This document shows positions 27,884-36,196 of a DNA stretch of 64,000 bases, piece after piece; positions within the stretch are counted from its first letter, which is position 1, and each line of letters begins with the position of its first letter. The notes under the pieces were generated by a model, which ran no database searches, was not told the origin of the DNA, and saw nothing but the letters and a program-made list of their open reading frames with translations. The DNA is from Sphingopyxis sp. H050 (GTDB lineage: Bacteria > Pseudomonadota > Alphaproteobacteria > Sphingomonadales > Sphingomonadaceae), in NCBI RefSeq assembly GCF_001468265.1, contig NZ_LNRZ01000005.1, forward strand, positions 186,001 through 250,000. Direction: 5' to 3'. The position numbers and the translations under genes were made by a program.

Positions 27884-29395
27884 TCAGCCGATGGGGGCTG
27901 GCTGGGGCGAGGCGAGGGTCATCGCGCCCGCCGCGGAGATCGCCGCACCGACGAGCGACATCTCGTGGTCGAGCCGTTCGTCGAGGGCGATATCGTCCAT
28001 TGCGGCCATGTCGATAATCAGCGGCATCGACAGCGATAGGCGCAGCGTTCCGGCCATCCGCCCGTCGTCGAGCGGGTGCGTCTTCACCGGTTGGCCGAGG
28101 CGGATTTCCTGGCCGAGCCACTGGCGCGACTGGCGCGCGATATGGCCGTGCATCGTCTTGGCGGCGTCGAAGTCGCACTGTGGCCAGCGTGCCGACAGGT
28201 CGAGCGTGCGTAGCGTCTCGGTCGCGAGGCAGCTTGTGCCCGCGCCGGGGACCTCGGCAAGCTCGAGGCGCTTAACGAGGCGCATCACATGATGGCTGAA
28301 GCGCGCGGCGACATGCGTGACGCGCCCGGCAGGAAGCGCAGCGAAGCGTTCGATCTCGATCAACGCCGCCTGCAGGCGCAGCAGCAGGCCGAAATTGCCC
28401 GTCTTGTGCAGAATGTCGGCGCCGGGCCAGTCGGCGGGCCATTCGGCGCGGTTGGCGAGGCGGCGGAAGCCTTCGGGCAGCGGCCGGGCGCGGTCGCGGG
28501 CGGCGGCGGGCACCAGCGCGAAGCCGCTGAACGGCGGGCCGCCGGCGAATTTCGAGCCGGTCATCAGGACGATACAACCGAGCCCGAGATAGCTGCGGAC
28601 GACATCGGGCGCGATGCGAAGCTGGCAGGCGTCGACGACGATCGTCATCGCGTCGCCATGTGTCGCGACGAGGCGCTCGACGTCGGGGAGCGCGGGGAGC
28701 GTCAGTCCCGATTTCGAGCCATGGACGACATGGACGACCGCGCGGCGGCCGTTGGCGGCGGCGCGTTCGATGTGGAGCGAAAGCTCCGCGGCAACCGCGG
28801 CCGAAGCCCGCGGGCGGCCGGCGGCATCGCGCACCGCGACGTCGATCAGCGCGATCCCGGCAAAGGCTGGGTCGATCGCCGATTGCGCGACGACGCGCGC
28901 GCCGGTCGCGGTTTCCGCGGCGAAGAAGCGGCCTGCGGCGCTGTGGATGCAGCCGCTGCCGACCTCGTCGCGGCCGAGTAGCACCGCGGTGAGCGGACGG
29001 CCGTCCCAGGCGGCGGCGAGGCCGACATATTCGAGATCGGTTCCCGACGCGGCGAAGACGATCGCGGCATCGTTCCAACCGAAATATGCGGCGAGGCGGT
29101 CGCGGATCGCGTCAAGGCCGGCGGCATAATCGCGCGCGGCGACCGGCTGGTCGATCCGATCCCTCCATTCACCGATCAACGTCGTGAACGCATGCTCTGA
29201 AATGCTGCTGATCGTCGATGATCCATAAGCGAGCGCGTCGCTGGGCGCGGCGCTGGCATAATATTGGTTGCGGCCCTGTGCATCGAGCCGGATGCGCCCG
29301 TCGCCGCCGCTGATCAGCGCTTCGGCGAGCCTCGCGGCGTATCGGGCGTCGCTGCGCGGCGCGTTTTTCTCATAGCTTTTCGGGTTCAGAAGCAT
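27884..29395 (-). CDS. PLP-dependent enzyme, class-V aminotransferase-like, unknown substrate
   Basis: 503 residues, fold-type-I layout. Predicted cofactor residues are D255 (IVVDACQLR, pyridine nitrogen) and K282 (LMTGSKFAGGPPFSG, Schiff base), in the same order and spacing style as cysteine desulfurases. FAASGTDLEYVGLA resembles the phosphate-cup segment. I cannot assign it to a named family. Divergent, 134 bp from an ATP-grasp gene that overlaps a nucleotidyltransferase gene; together they look like one pathway. Confidence 0.8.
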   Translation of the reverse strand: MLLNPKSYEKNAPRSDARYAARLAEALISGGDGRIRLDAQGRNQYYASAAPSDALAYGSSTISSISEHAFTTLIGEWRDRIDQPVAARDYAAGLDAIRDRLAAYFGWNDAAIVFAASGTDLEYVGLAAAWDGRPLTAVLLGRDEVGSGCIHSAAGRFFAAETATGARVVAQSAIDPAFAGIALIDVAVRDAAGRPRASAAVAAELSLHIERAAANGRRAVVHVVHGSKSGLTLPALPDVERLVATHGDAMTIVVDACQLRIAPDVVRSYLGLGCIVLMTGSKFAGGPPFSGFALVPAAARDRARPLPEGFRRLANRAEWPADWPGADILHKTGNFGLLLRLQAALIEIERFAALPAGRVTHVAARFSHHVMRLVKRLELAEVPGAGTSCLATETLRTLDLSARWPQCDFDAAKTMHGHIARQSRQWLGQEIRLGQPVKTHPLDDGRMAGTLRLSLSMPLIIDMAAMDDIALDERLDHEMSLVGAAISAAGAMTLASPQPAPIG

Positions 29396-29529
29396 GCGGA
29401 TAAATCCGTTCCGGGGAAGACCATGACCCGCGAATTACCGGCGCAAGATGACATAGATTTGGCGTTTTGGTTGCAGCACAGTCATTGAAAAGTCATCGGC
29501 ATGAAACCTGAGCGTGGTCAGAGCATCAC

Positions 29530-30558
29530 ATGCGAACCAACGACCTTGCACCCACCCGGCTGCCCGATCGCTTGCGCGATACGCAGCGGCTTCTCTTCAT
29601 CGCCAAGCACGCGAAATGGACCGGCGGGCTCCATAGCGAAGACGGCAACCACGCGCTCTATCACCGCGAAACGCGCGAGATACTGGAAGGGCTCGGCATC
29701 CCGCTGGTCGTCGCCGACACTTATGCCGACCTGTTTACCCGGCCCGACGCCGACTTCGTCTTTCCGCTGCTGAATCGCGGCGGCTTCTATAACAGCGAGA
29801 TGCTGCTGCCCTTGCTCTGCAACCGGCTGGGGCTGCCCTATGTCGGCGCGTCGCCGATCGTGCGCGGCCTTTCCGACGACAAGCATCTGACCAAGCTTGA
29901 AGCCGCGGCGCGCGGTATCCCGACCGCGCCCTGGTCGCTGTTCCGCCGCGGCGCGCCCGTCGACGTCTCGCGCTGCCCGCCGGCGAAGCGCTGGGTGATC
30001 AAGCCGAACAACAGCTCGGCCTCGTGGGGTATCCGAGACGCGCACGACCGCAGCGAACTCGCGCAGGCCATTGCTGAGATCCATGCGCTCGACCATGACA
30101 CGATTGTCGAGCCCTTCATCGACGGCAGCGACGTCGAGGTGCCGGTGATCACCATAGACGGCGAGCCGGCGATGTTGCCGATGATGATCTTCGAGCAGGC
30201 CGACCCCAGCCACCTGCGCACCTATCATGAAAAGCGCGATCTGGTCGACCGCAGCCAGAAATACAGTCTCAAGCTGTTCGACAACGCCGAAATCGGCGCG
30301 CGGCTGATCGAATATACGCGAGCGATGGCCGAAGTCTTTCGGCCGTTCGATTACGGACGCTTCGAGTTTCGCGTCGATTTCGCGACCGGTGAGATCCGGC
30401 TGCTCGAGGTCAATCTCAATTGCAACCTGTGGTCGGAGAAGGTTTTCGGCCGCGCCGCGATCGCGGCGGGCTTCAGTCAGGCCGACCTCATCGAGACGAT
30501 CGTGTCCGAAAGCATGATCCGCCAGCTCGTCGGTTTCGCGCGGAGGGATGCGGCATGA
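29530..30558 (+). CDS. ATP-grasp ligase, D-Ala-D-Ala ligase-like
   Basis: 342 residues. Ddl-like three-domain ATP-grasp layout: VFPLLNRGGFYNSEMLLPLLCNRLGLPYVGASP (N-terminal substrate region), WVIKPNNSSASWGI (ATP-binding lysine loop), IVEPFIDGSDVEVPVI, and LLEVNLNCNLWSE (metal-binding Glu/Asn). The HGxxGEDG loop of true Ddl is replaced, so the substrates are probably not two D-alanines. It would join a carboxylate to an amine through an acyl phosphate. Stop overlaps the next gene (ATGA). Confidence 0.85.
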   Translation: MRTNDLAPTRLPDRLRDTQRLLFIAKHAKWTGGLHSEDGNHALYHRETREILEGLGIPLVVADTYADLFTRPDADFVFPLLNRGGFYNSEMLLPLLCNRLGLPYVGASPIVRGLSDDKHLTKLEAAARGIPTAPWSLFRRGAPVDVSRCPPAKRWVIKPNNSSASWGIRDAHDRSELAQAIAEIHALDHDTIVEPFIDGSDVEVPVITIDGEPAMLPMMIFEQADPSHLRTYHEKRDLVDRSQKYSLKLFDNAEIGARLIEYTRAMAEVFRPFDYGRFEFRVDFATGEIRLLEVNLNCNLWSEKVFGRAAIAAGFSQADLIETIVSESMIRQLVGFARRDAA

Positions 30559-31415
30559 GCGGCTCGATCCTGATCCTCGCGGGGCGCCGGCCGGGCGCGG
30601 TCGATGCGCTCGCCGAGGCGCATGGTGTCGGCGACAAATGCCTGGTGCCGGTCGCGGGCCGCGCGATGATTGCGCATGTGCTCGACAGCGCGGCGCAGAC
30701 CGATGCGACACGCATCTTCGTCTCGACGCATCATGAAACCCTGCTAGACGCTCTCGCCGACGACGTGGTCGAGAGGCTCGGCGAGCGTCTCGTCATCGTT
30801 GCGGCCGCTGACAACCTCGCGGACTCGGTGCTCGCGGTCGCCGATCGGGCCGCGTTTCCGCTGTTCATCACCACCGCGGACAATTGCCTGCTGACCCCGG
30901 CGACGATCATGGAGATCGGCAGCGAGGCGGCACGGCTTGGCGTCGGAGCGGGGGTCGCGCTGGCGCGGCGCGAGGATGTGCTGGCGGCGCATCCCGAGGG
31001 GCAGCGGCGCTTCTATGAGTTTTCGGACGTGACCGTGTCGAACTGCAACGCGTACTGGATCGGCGACCGCGCTGCGCTGAAGGCGGCCGAGGCGTTTCGC
31101 GGCGGCGGCCAGTTCGTCAAGAAGCCGATCCGTGTGATGCAGGCGTTCGGATTGATCAACCTGCTGCGCTTCCGTTTCGGGCTCGGCCCGATCCAACATA
31201 TCTTCCAGCGCATCTCGCGCCACCTGAAAGTCGACATCGCCCCGCTGCTGGTGAGCAACGGGGCGACGGCGATCGATGTCGACAACGAGCGGTCGCTGCG
31301 CGTGACCGAGGCGCTGATGAAGCGCCCCGATGGCGTCAATCCGCGACCCAGTTGCCGTGGAACCCCGGCGGAACGCGATGCGGCAGGTGAACCACAGCTT
31401 GCGGTGACCCGGTAA
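30555..31415 (+). CDS. MobA-like nucleotidyltransferase
   Basis: 286 residues, GT-A nucleotidyltransferase fold: N-terminal ILILAGRRPGAVDALAEAHGVGDKCLVPVAGRAMIAHVLD (nucleotide loop, K28), metal-binding D109 in FITTADNCLLT, and a C-terminal second metal motif DVDNERSLRVTEAL. It would activate a phosphorylated alcohol or sugar as an NDP derivative. Translationally coupled to the ATP-grasp gene. The last ~26 codons run antiparallel to the conserved end of the carotenoid oxygenase gene, an 80-bp overlap. Confidence 0.83.
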   Translation: MSGSILILAGRRPGAVDALAEAHGVGDKCLVPVAGRAMIAHVLDSAAQTDATRIFVSTHHETLLDALADDVVERLGERLVIVAAADNLADSVLAVADRAAFPLFITTADNCLLTPATIMEIGSEAARLGVGAGVALARREDVLAAHPEGQRRFYEFSDVTVSNCNAYWIGDRAALKAAEAFRGGGQFVKKPIRVMQAFGLINLLRFRFGLGPIQHIFQRISRHLKVDIAPLLVSNGATAIDVDNERSLRVTEALMKRPDGVNPRPSCRGTPAERDAAGEPQLAVTR

Positions 31416-32781
31416 AGTCGTCTGCGTTCAGGATGACGAGATCGGTGGTCTCGTCATTCATGTCAACGACGAGGCCGATCAGCCAGCCGTCATCCTCGGC
31501 CCCCTGCACGCTGCGCGGGACGAAGACGAACTCGCCGGGGTGCCGGCCGGGGCCGAAATCGTGGGTGTCGGTGGTGCCCTGCTCGAGGTCGTGGCGGAAC
31601 AGCCGCGTATCGGCCATCTGCCACTCGGACGCTTCGGCCTCGGGGATCGCGACCGTATAGGCATAGCGATAGGTCGTGGTGGTCAGCCGTTCGTCGTAGC
31701 GCGGAAATTCCTGCGCATGGTCATGGATAACGGTGCGCACCGAAGTTCGGGCCGCCGGATCGAGCGTCCAGCGCTCCATCCGCGTCTTCCGGCTGTCGGG
31801 GCCGCGTGTCGATTCCGCGAACATCGTCTCATGCGCGACGACGTCGACGATGATCTTGCCGTCCGCGGTCTCGAAGGCGTTGGCGGGGTGGAAGACATAG
31901 CAAGGTTCGACCGGAACCCAGATAATGTCTTCGGCGCCGCCTTTCCTGGGGAGGAGGCCGACGCGTGCCGGATGTTTTTCGTTCCAGGCATAAGGGAAGC
32001 GATAGCCAGCAAGCAGTCGCGACATCGAGAAGGTGACGGGCAGGTCGAGGACGAGCACGTAATTTTTGGTGATCGCACAGTCGTGGATCGACGGGCCATC
32101 GCTGACCGGGATCGGAAGCTCGCGGGTCACCTGCGCTTGGCTGTCGACGACGACGTGCCAGACGGTGTTGAAGTCGTCGCCCTTGTAGGTGATCGAATGC
32201 ATCTCGCCGGTTGCGGGATCAAGATGCGGGTGCGCGGTGTAGGGGCCCTTCAGCGTGCCGTCGAAGGGGTTGTGCGCAATGGTGTTGAGTTCATAGCCGA
32301 GTTCGACCGGCTTGCCGCCGGCCTCGACGATCGCGAAGGTGCGGCCGTCGATGCCGACGACGTTGGTGTTGGGGGCGTCGAAGCCGCCTTCTGCGCGCGG
32401 CCCGGGCGGGATTTCCTCACCGAGCACGGCGCACGCCTCGGTGCCGCGGACCCAGCGGTTGCGATACCAGTCGGCCCTGCCGCCCGCGATGCGGATGCCG
32501 TGGACCATGCCGGCGCCGGTGAACCAGTGATAGCTCGCAGGATCGGGGGCGGCCGCGGGGTTCGGGCCGTTGCGAAGGTAGCGGCCGGTGAGGCTGGCGG
32601 GGATCTCGCCTTCGACGCGGAGTTCCTGGAGCGTGAATTCCTCGGTCATCGGGGTGTGGATGCCGGTCAGATAGGGGTGGGCGTCGGCAGGGACGGGGAG
32701 GCGTTTGCGGTTGAAATCGGCGACCTTGCCGATGCCCTTGGCAACGGCGCCGCGGATCAGGGTTTCTACATTGCTCGCCAT
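31336..32781 (-). CDS. Carotenoid oxygenase family protein (lignostilbene/apocarotenoid dioxygenase)
   Basis: 481 residues. RPE65/CCD family beta-propeller with the iron-ligand histidines in YTAHPHLD, SIHDCAITKNYVL, YVFHPANAFE and the C-terminal PPGFHGNWV. LTGRYLRNGPNP is the family N-terminal signature. Cleaves a double bond of a carotenoid or stilbene with O2; the substrate is unknown. Divergent from a TetR gene that probably controls it. Confidence 0.93.
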   Translation of the reverse strand: MASNVETLIRGAVAKGIGKVADFNRKRLPVPADAHPYLTGIHTPMTEEFTLQELRVEGEIPASLTGRYLRNGPNPAAAPDPASYHWFTGAGMVHGIRIAGGRADWYRNRWVRGTEACAVLGEEIPPGPRAEGGFDAPNTNVVGIDGRTFAIVEAGGKPVELGYELNTIAHNPFDGTLKGPYTAHPHLDPATGEMHSITYKGDDFNTVWHVVVDSQAQVTRELPIPVSDGPSIHDCAITKNYVLVLDLPVTFSMSRLLAGYRFPYAWNEKHPARVGLLPRKGGAEDIIWVPVEPCYVFHPANAFETADGKIIVDVVAHETMFAESTRGPDSRKTRMERWTLDPAARTSVRTVIHDHAQEFPRYDERLTTTTYRYAYTVAIPEAEASEWQMADTRLFRHDLEQGTTDTHDFGPGRHPGEFVFVPRSVQGAEDDGWLIGLVVDMNDETTDLVILNADDFTGSPQAVVHLPHRVPPGFHGNWVAD

Positions 32782-32849
32782 GCTGATGCTCCGTACGGAT
32801 GTTGTCGAAGGTGCCGCGCAGCGTGGAGGGGATTGCGCTGGCGACTCGG

Positions 32850-32894
32850 AATGTTTACGGTGACAACATGAGTGATCAAGATAACAGTGTCAAC
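32850..32894. promoter_or_regulatory. Candidate TetR operator between the carotenoid oxygenase and TetR genes
   Basis: ATGTTTAC-ggt-GACAACAT (32850-32868) is an imperfect palindrome ending on the TetR start codon. A near copy of its right half, acagtgtcaacatg, follows about 27 bp later. Expected site for autorepression and control of the divergent gene. Confidence 0.5.
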
Positions 32895-33482
32895 ATGGAA
32901 AATGCCGGAGCGAAAAGTTCGGGTGCATACCATCATGGCGATTTGCGCGCCGCGGTGATCGCGGCGGGGGTCAAAAGGCTGGAGGAAGGCGACGGCGCCG
33001 AACTGGGCCTGCGCGCGCTGGCGCGCGACGTCGGGGTCAGCGCAACCGCGCTCTACCGCCACTTTCCCGACAAGGAGGCGCTGCTCGACGCGCTGGCCGA
33101 CGAAGGGCTGCGGCGGCTGGGCGCGCAGCAGGCGCAGGCGTGGCTGAAGGCCGGCGGCGGGCGCGCCGGTTTCCTGGCCACCGGCGTAGCCTATGTCCGC
33201 TTCGCGCATGAGGAGCCCGCGGTTTTCCGGCTGAGCTTCACCCGCCAGATGTCGCAGCGCGCCCGCGATGAGGGCAGCGACGGCGGCGAAGTTGCCTATA
33301 ACCTGCTCCGTGCGGGCGTCGCGCAGGGGCTGCCGCATCTGGAGGACAATGCCGACGCCGCGGCGCTGCACGCCTGGTCGCTCGTCCATGGTCTGGCGAT
33401 GCTGATCCTTGACCGGCGCGTCGAATGGGACGAAGCCATGGTGGAGGAGGTCGTCGGGATGACCTTCGGGGGAATAGACTAG
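32868..33482 (+). CDS. TetR-family transcriptional regulator
   Basis: 204 residues. N-terminal helix-turn-helix (AYHHGDLRAAVIAAGVKRLEEG ... LALRDVGVSATALYRHFPDKEALLDALADEG pattern), then a ligand-binding domain with a TetR_C-like stretch (FLATGVAYVRFAHEEPAVFRLSF). ATG 32868 is chosen; an ATG nine codons later is possible. Divergent from the carotenoid oxygenase gene. Confidence 0.9.
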   Translation: MSDQDNSVNMENAGAKSSGAYHHGDLRAAVIAAGVKRLEEGDGAELGLRALARDVGVSATALYRHFPDKEALLDALADEGLRRLGAQQAQAWLKAGGGRAGFLATGVAYVRFAHEEPAVFRLSFTRQMSQRARDEGSDGGEVAYNLLRAGVAQGLPHLEDNADAAALHAWSLVHGLAMLILDRRVEWDEAMVEEVVGMTFGGID

Positions 33483-33575
33483 AACAGCGCCCGGTCGGTC
33501 AGGACACGCGGCGAACGGGGTGGGCCGCGGCACATGTTAGCCAAATATTTTCCAGTTTCGGGGTAGCTTGACGGC

Positions 33576-35375
33576 ATGACGCGGTCGTTCACCCCCAGAG
33601 TCGAAGCGGCACTCTGGTCGCTGTCGACGGCGCTCGGCTATTTCCTGCTCGCCGCGCTGTCGCTTTACGCGACCAAGGGCGCGGACAATATCGCCGCCGT
33701 CTGGCCGCCGAGCGGCTATTTCCTCTCGCTGCTGCTGTTGATGCCCGCGCATGCGCGGGCGGCGTCATTCGGCGCGATGGCGGCGGCGAGCCTGGGCGCG
33801 AATATGTGGGGCGGCAACACGGCATTGACATCCGCGGCCTTCACCCTGGCCAACGCCTGCGAGGCTTATGTCGCGATGTGGCTCATTCGCCGGCGCGAAC
33901 CGGGCGAGCTGTCGTTCATGGTCCCGCGGTCGGTCGCCAATTTCTGCGTCGCCGCCATTTCCGCGAGCATCCTCAGCGCCTCGATCGCGACGCTGTTCGT
34001 GGGTTTGGGGCTCGCCGGACGCAGCATCGACTTTTTCCTGTCGTGGCTGACCACCGTGTCGCTCGGCATGCTGATCGTGACGCCGCCGATCGTCATGCTG
34101 GCACGGCTGGTGACGTCGAAGGCGCTCGACAACGCCTCGATGGCGATGAAGGGCGAAGCGCTTGCCATCCTGACCGCCGCGGCGGCGTTGACCGCGGTCT
34201 CCTTTTCGCAATCCTATTTTCCCACGACCTTCCTGCCCGCCATCGCGGTTGTTGCCGCCGCCTATCGCCTCGGTCCCTTCGGGGCGGCGACGGGGATGCT
34301 GATCGTGACGGTCATCACCGCCTTCCTGACCGGGCAGGGCGAGGGGCCGATGGCGTCGATCGACGGCAACCAGCGCGCCAAAATCCTGTTCCTGCAATTC
34401 TATCTGCTGGTGCTGCTGTTCACCTCGCTGCCGCTCGCCGCGCTGCTGGTCGTGCAGCGGAGGCTCGCCAAGCGGCTCGAGCAGAGCAATCAGCGCCTGC
34501 TGCAGGCGGAGGCCGCGGCGCATGTCGGCCACTGGCGCGTCGACCTGATCCGCTGGACCATCCAATGGTCCGACCAGACCTATCGCGTGCACGGGTTGGA
34601 GCCCGGCACGCCGGTGGGGGTCGATTACAGCGTCAAGCAATATGTCGAAGAGGATGCCGAGGCGGTGCGCGCGATATTGGCGGCCGCGGTCCAGACCGGC
34701 GAGCCGTTCCAGTTTCAGGGCCGGATCCGCCGCACCGACGGCGAAATCCGGCACGTCAAATCCCACGGCTCGATCGAGATGGGTCGCGGCGGCAGGGCCG
34801 TCGGCATCTTCGGCACGGTGCAGGACGTGACCGAAACGGTCGAGAACGCCCGCATCCTGGAGGCCGCCCGCAGCGCGGCCGAGCGCGTTGCGAACACCGA
34901 CATGCTGACCGGCATGCCCAACCGCCGCCATACGCTGGCCTTCCTCGAAAAGGCGCTGGCCGGCGCGCGCGAGCATGGCGCCCCGCTGGCGGTTGCGATC
35001 TTCGACATCGACCATTTCAAGCGGATCAACGACACCTTCGGTCACGCGGTCGGCGACAATGTCATCCGCCGCGTCGCCCAGCGCGCCAAGGCGGCGCTGC
35101 GCGAGGAGGATCTGGTCGGCCGCGTCGGCGGCGAAGAGTTCGTCTGCATCTTCCAGCGGTCGAGCGCGCAGGCGGCCGAGATGCTGGCCGAGCGCATCCG
35201 CAAGACGATCGAGATCGACGAAGCGCGCCCCGACGGCCTGCCCGAAGTGACGATCAGCGTCGGGCTGGCGATCTATGACGGCGAACCCGATGTCGAGGAA
35301 TTGCTGCACCGCGCCGATCAGGCGCTCTACGCAGCGAAGCGCGACGGCCGGAACCGGATGCGGAAAGCGGCGTAG
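33576..35375 (+). CDS. MASE1-PAS-GGDEF diguanylate cyclase
   Basis: 599 residues. N-terminal MASE1 membrane sensor (about eight helices, residues ~15-295, with AAVWPPSGYFLSLLLL), a PAS domain (~310-430: HVGHWRVDLIRWTIQWSDQTYRVHG) and a C-terminal GGDEF domain. The active site is GGEEF (518-522) and the inhibitory I-site REED (509-512) sits exactly five residues before it, so the enzyme should make c-di-GMP with product inhibition. Confidence 0.95.
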   Translation: MTRSFTPRVEAALWSLSTALGYFLLAALSLYATKGADNIAAVWPPSGYFLSLLLLMPAHARAASFGAMAAASLGANMWGGNTALTSAAFTLANACEAYVAMWLIRRREPGELSFMVPRSVANFCVAAISASILSASIATLFVGLGLAGRSIDFFLSWLTTVSLGMLIVTPPIVMLARLVTSKALDNASMAMKGEALAILTAAAALTAVSFSQSYFPTTFLPAIAVVAAAYRLGPFGAATGMLIVTVITAFLTGQGEGPMASIDGNQRAKILFLQFYLLVLLFTSLPLAALLVVQRRLAKRLEQSNQRLLQAEAAAHVGHWRVDLIRWTIQWSDQTYRVHGLEPGTPVGVDYSVKQYVEEDAEAVRAILAAAVQTGEPFQFQGRIRRTDGEIRHVKSHGSIEMGRGGRAVGIFGTVQDVTETVENARILEAARSAAERVANTDMLTGMPNRRHTLAFLEKALAGAREHGAPLAVAIFDIDHFKRINDTFGHAVGDNVIRRVAQRAKAALREEDLVGRVGGEEFVCIFQRSSAQAAEMLAERIRKTIEIDEARPDGLPEVTISVGLAIYDGEPDVEELLHRADQALYAAKRDGRNRMRKAA

Positions 35376-35607
35376 GTTGGCGCGGCATGACGGAAGTCAG
35401 GGGCGACTGGAAGCTGCCTAACCTACCGCCGTTCGCATCGGGCCCTTCGACTGCCTTGGCAGGCGCTCAGGATAAACTTCCGGCGGCGCCGGAAGTCGAG
35501 ATGCCTCTCGGCGTGGCGCGAGGTTGAGGGGTGTCTCGACTTCGCTCGACACGAACGGAAAGGGAGGTGACCGCTAACGACCGATTGCGGACATCAACGA
35601 TAGCGGT
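35376..35607. repeat. Repeat-rich intergenic region
   Basis: 232 bp without a gene. It holds cccttcgactgccttggcag...gctcagg (gctcag family, degenerate), the perfect palindrome CTTCCGGC-ggc-GCCGGAAG near 35477-35495, and tctcgacttcgctcgacacgaacgg (35533-35557), another short repeat type. Looks like a pile-up of REP-like elements. Confidence 0.65.
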
Positions 35608-35937
35608 ATGCTTGCCAGCATGACGGGCTTTGCAGATCGCGTTCGCATCAAACGCACCGAGGAGACCGAACGGCTTGGCTTAGCAGGTCGTGAGGGGCAG
35701 GTGTTTGGCCATACTACGCCATCCGTCACCGAGGTCGCAGTCGTGGGCGCGCCATCTGAGGATTATGCCGTCAACGTTCATTTTGATGAATTGGACGAGG
35801 GATTTTGGTTTGCCGAAAACCTTGTTGAGCTAGTGGATCATGCCGCGGGGACGGTAATTTCCTTCGAAGGCCAAGATACTGAATGGGTGCGTCTGCCGAA
35901 TGGCGAGTGGCAGGAAAAGTCCTCACTCACCAAATGA
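35608..35937 (+). CDS. Small protein of unknown function
   Basis: 109 residues (or 105 from the ATG at 35620, MTGFADRVRIKRTEETERLG). Acidic; the C-terminal half VISFEGQDTEWVRLPNGEWQEK resembles a small beta-barrel. I recognise no family. Less GC-rich than its neighbours and bordered by repeats, which suggests recent arrival. The reading frame has no clear ribosome binding site. Confidence 0.6.
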   Translation: MLASMTGFADRVRIKRTEETERLGLAGREGQVFGHTTPSVTEVAVVGAPSEDYAVNVHFDELDEGFWFAENLVELVDHAAGTVISFEGQDTEWVRLPNGEWQEKSSLTK

Positions 35938-35989
35938 CTGCTTCCCACCCCAAAGCTGGCTTTGGTATCCGCTGCATCGGCCCGGCCCG

Positions 35990-36018
35990 TTGACACCGCG
36001 CGCGTCCAATCCTATATC
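35990..36018 (+). promoter_or_regulatory. Predicted promoter of rpoB-rpoC
   Basis: TTGACA (35990-35995), exactly 17 bp, TATATC (36013-36018): the best sigma-70-type match I found in the window. Transcription would start near 36025, leaving a leader of about 170 nt. Confidence 0.8.
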
Positions 36019-36106
36019 GCCGTCACACCTGATCGTCCGAGATAGAGCCTGACTTTGCGCAACGGGCTGTACGGATAGGGCGTTCGGGATTTCGAGATGC
36101 GTTGGA

Positions 36107-36146
36107 AAGCTGCGGTAAACCGGCAACGGTTGCTTGCGGCTTTTTT
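36107..36146 (+). terminator. Terminator-like hairpin in the rpoB leader (possible attenuator)
   Basis: Outer stem AAGCTGC/GCGGCTT and inner stem AACCG-gcaa-CGGTT form a long hairpin that ends in six Ts (36141-36146), 50 nt before the rpoB ATG and downstream of the rpoB promoter. Confidence 0.6.
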
Positions 36147-36196
36147 GCGTCTCTCCTGCGCTCGCGAGCTATTTTCTTAAGGCGAGACAATCACTT

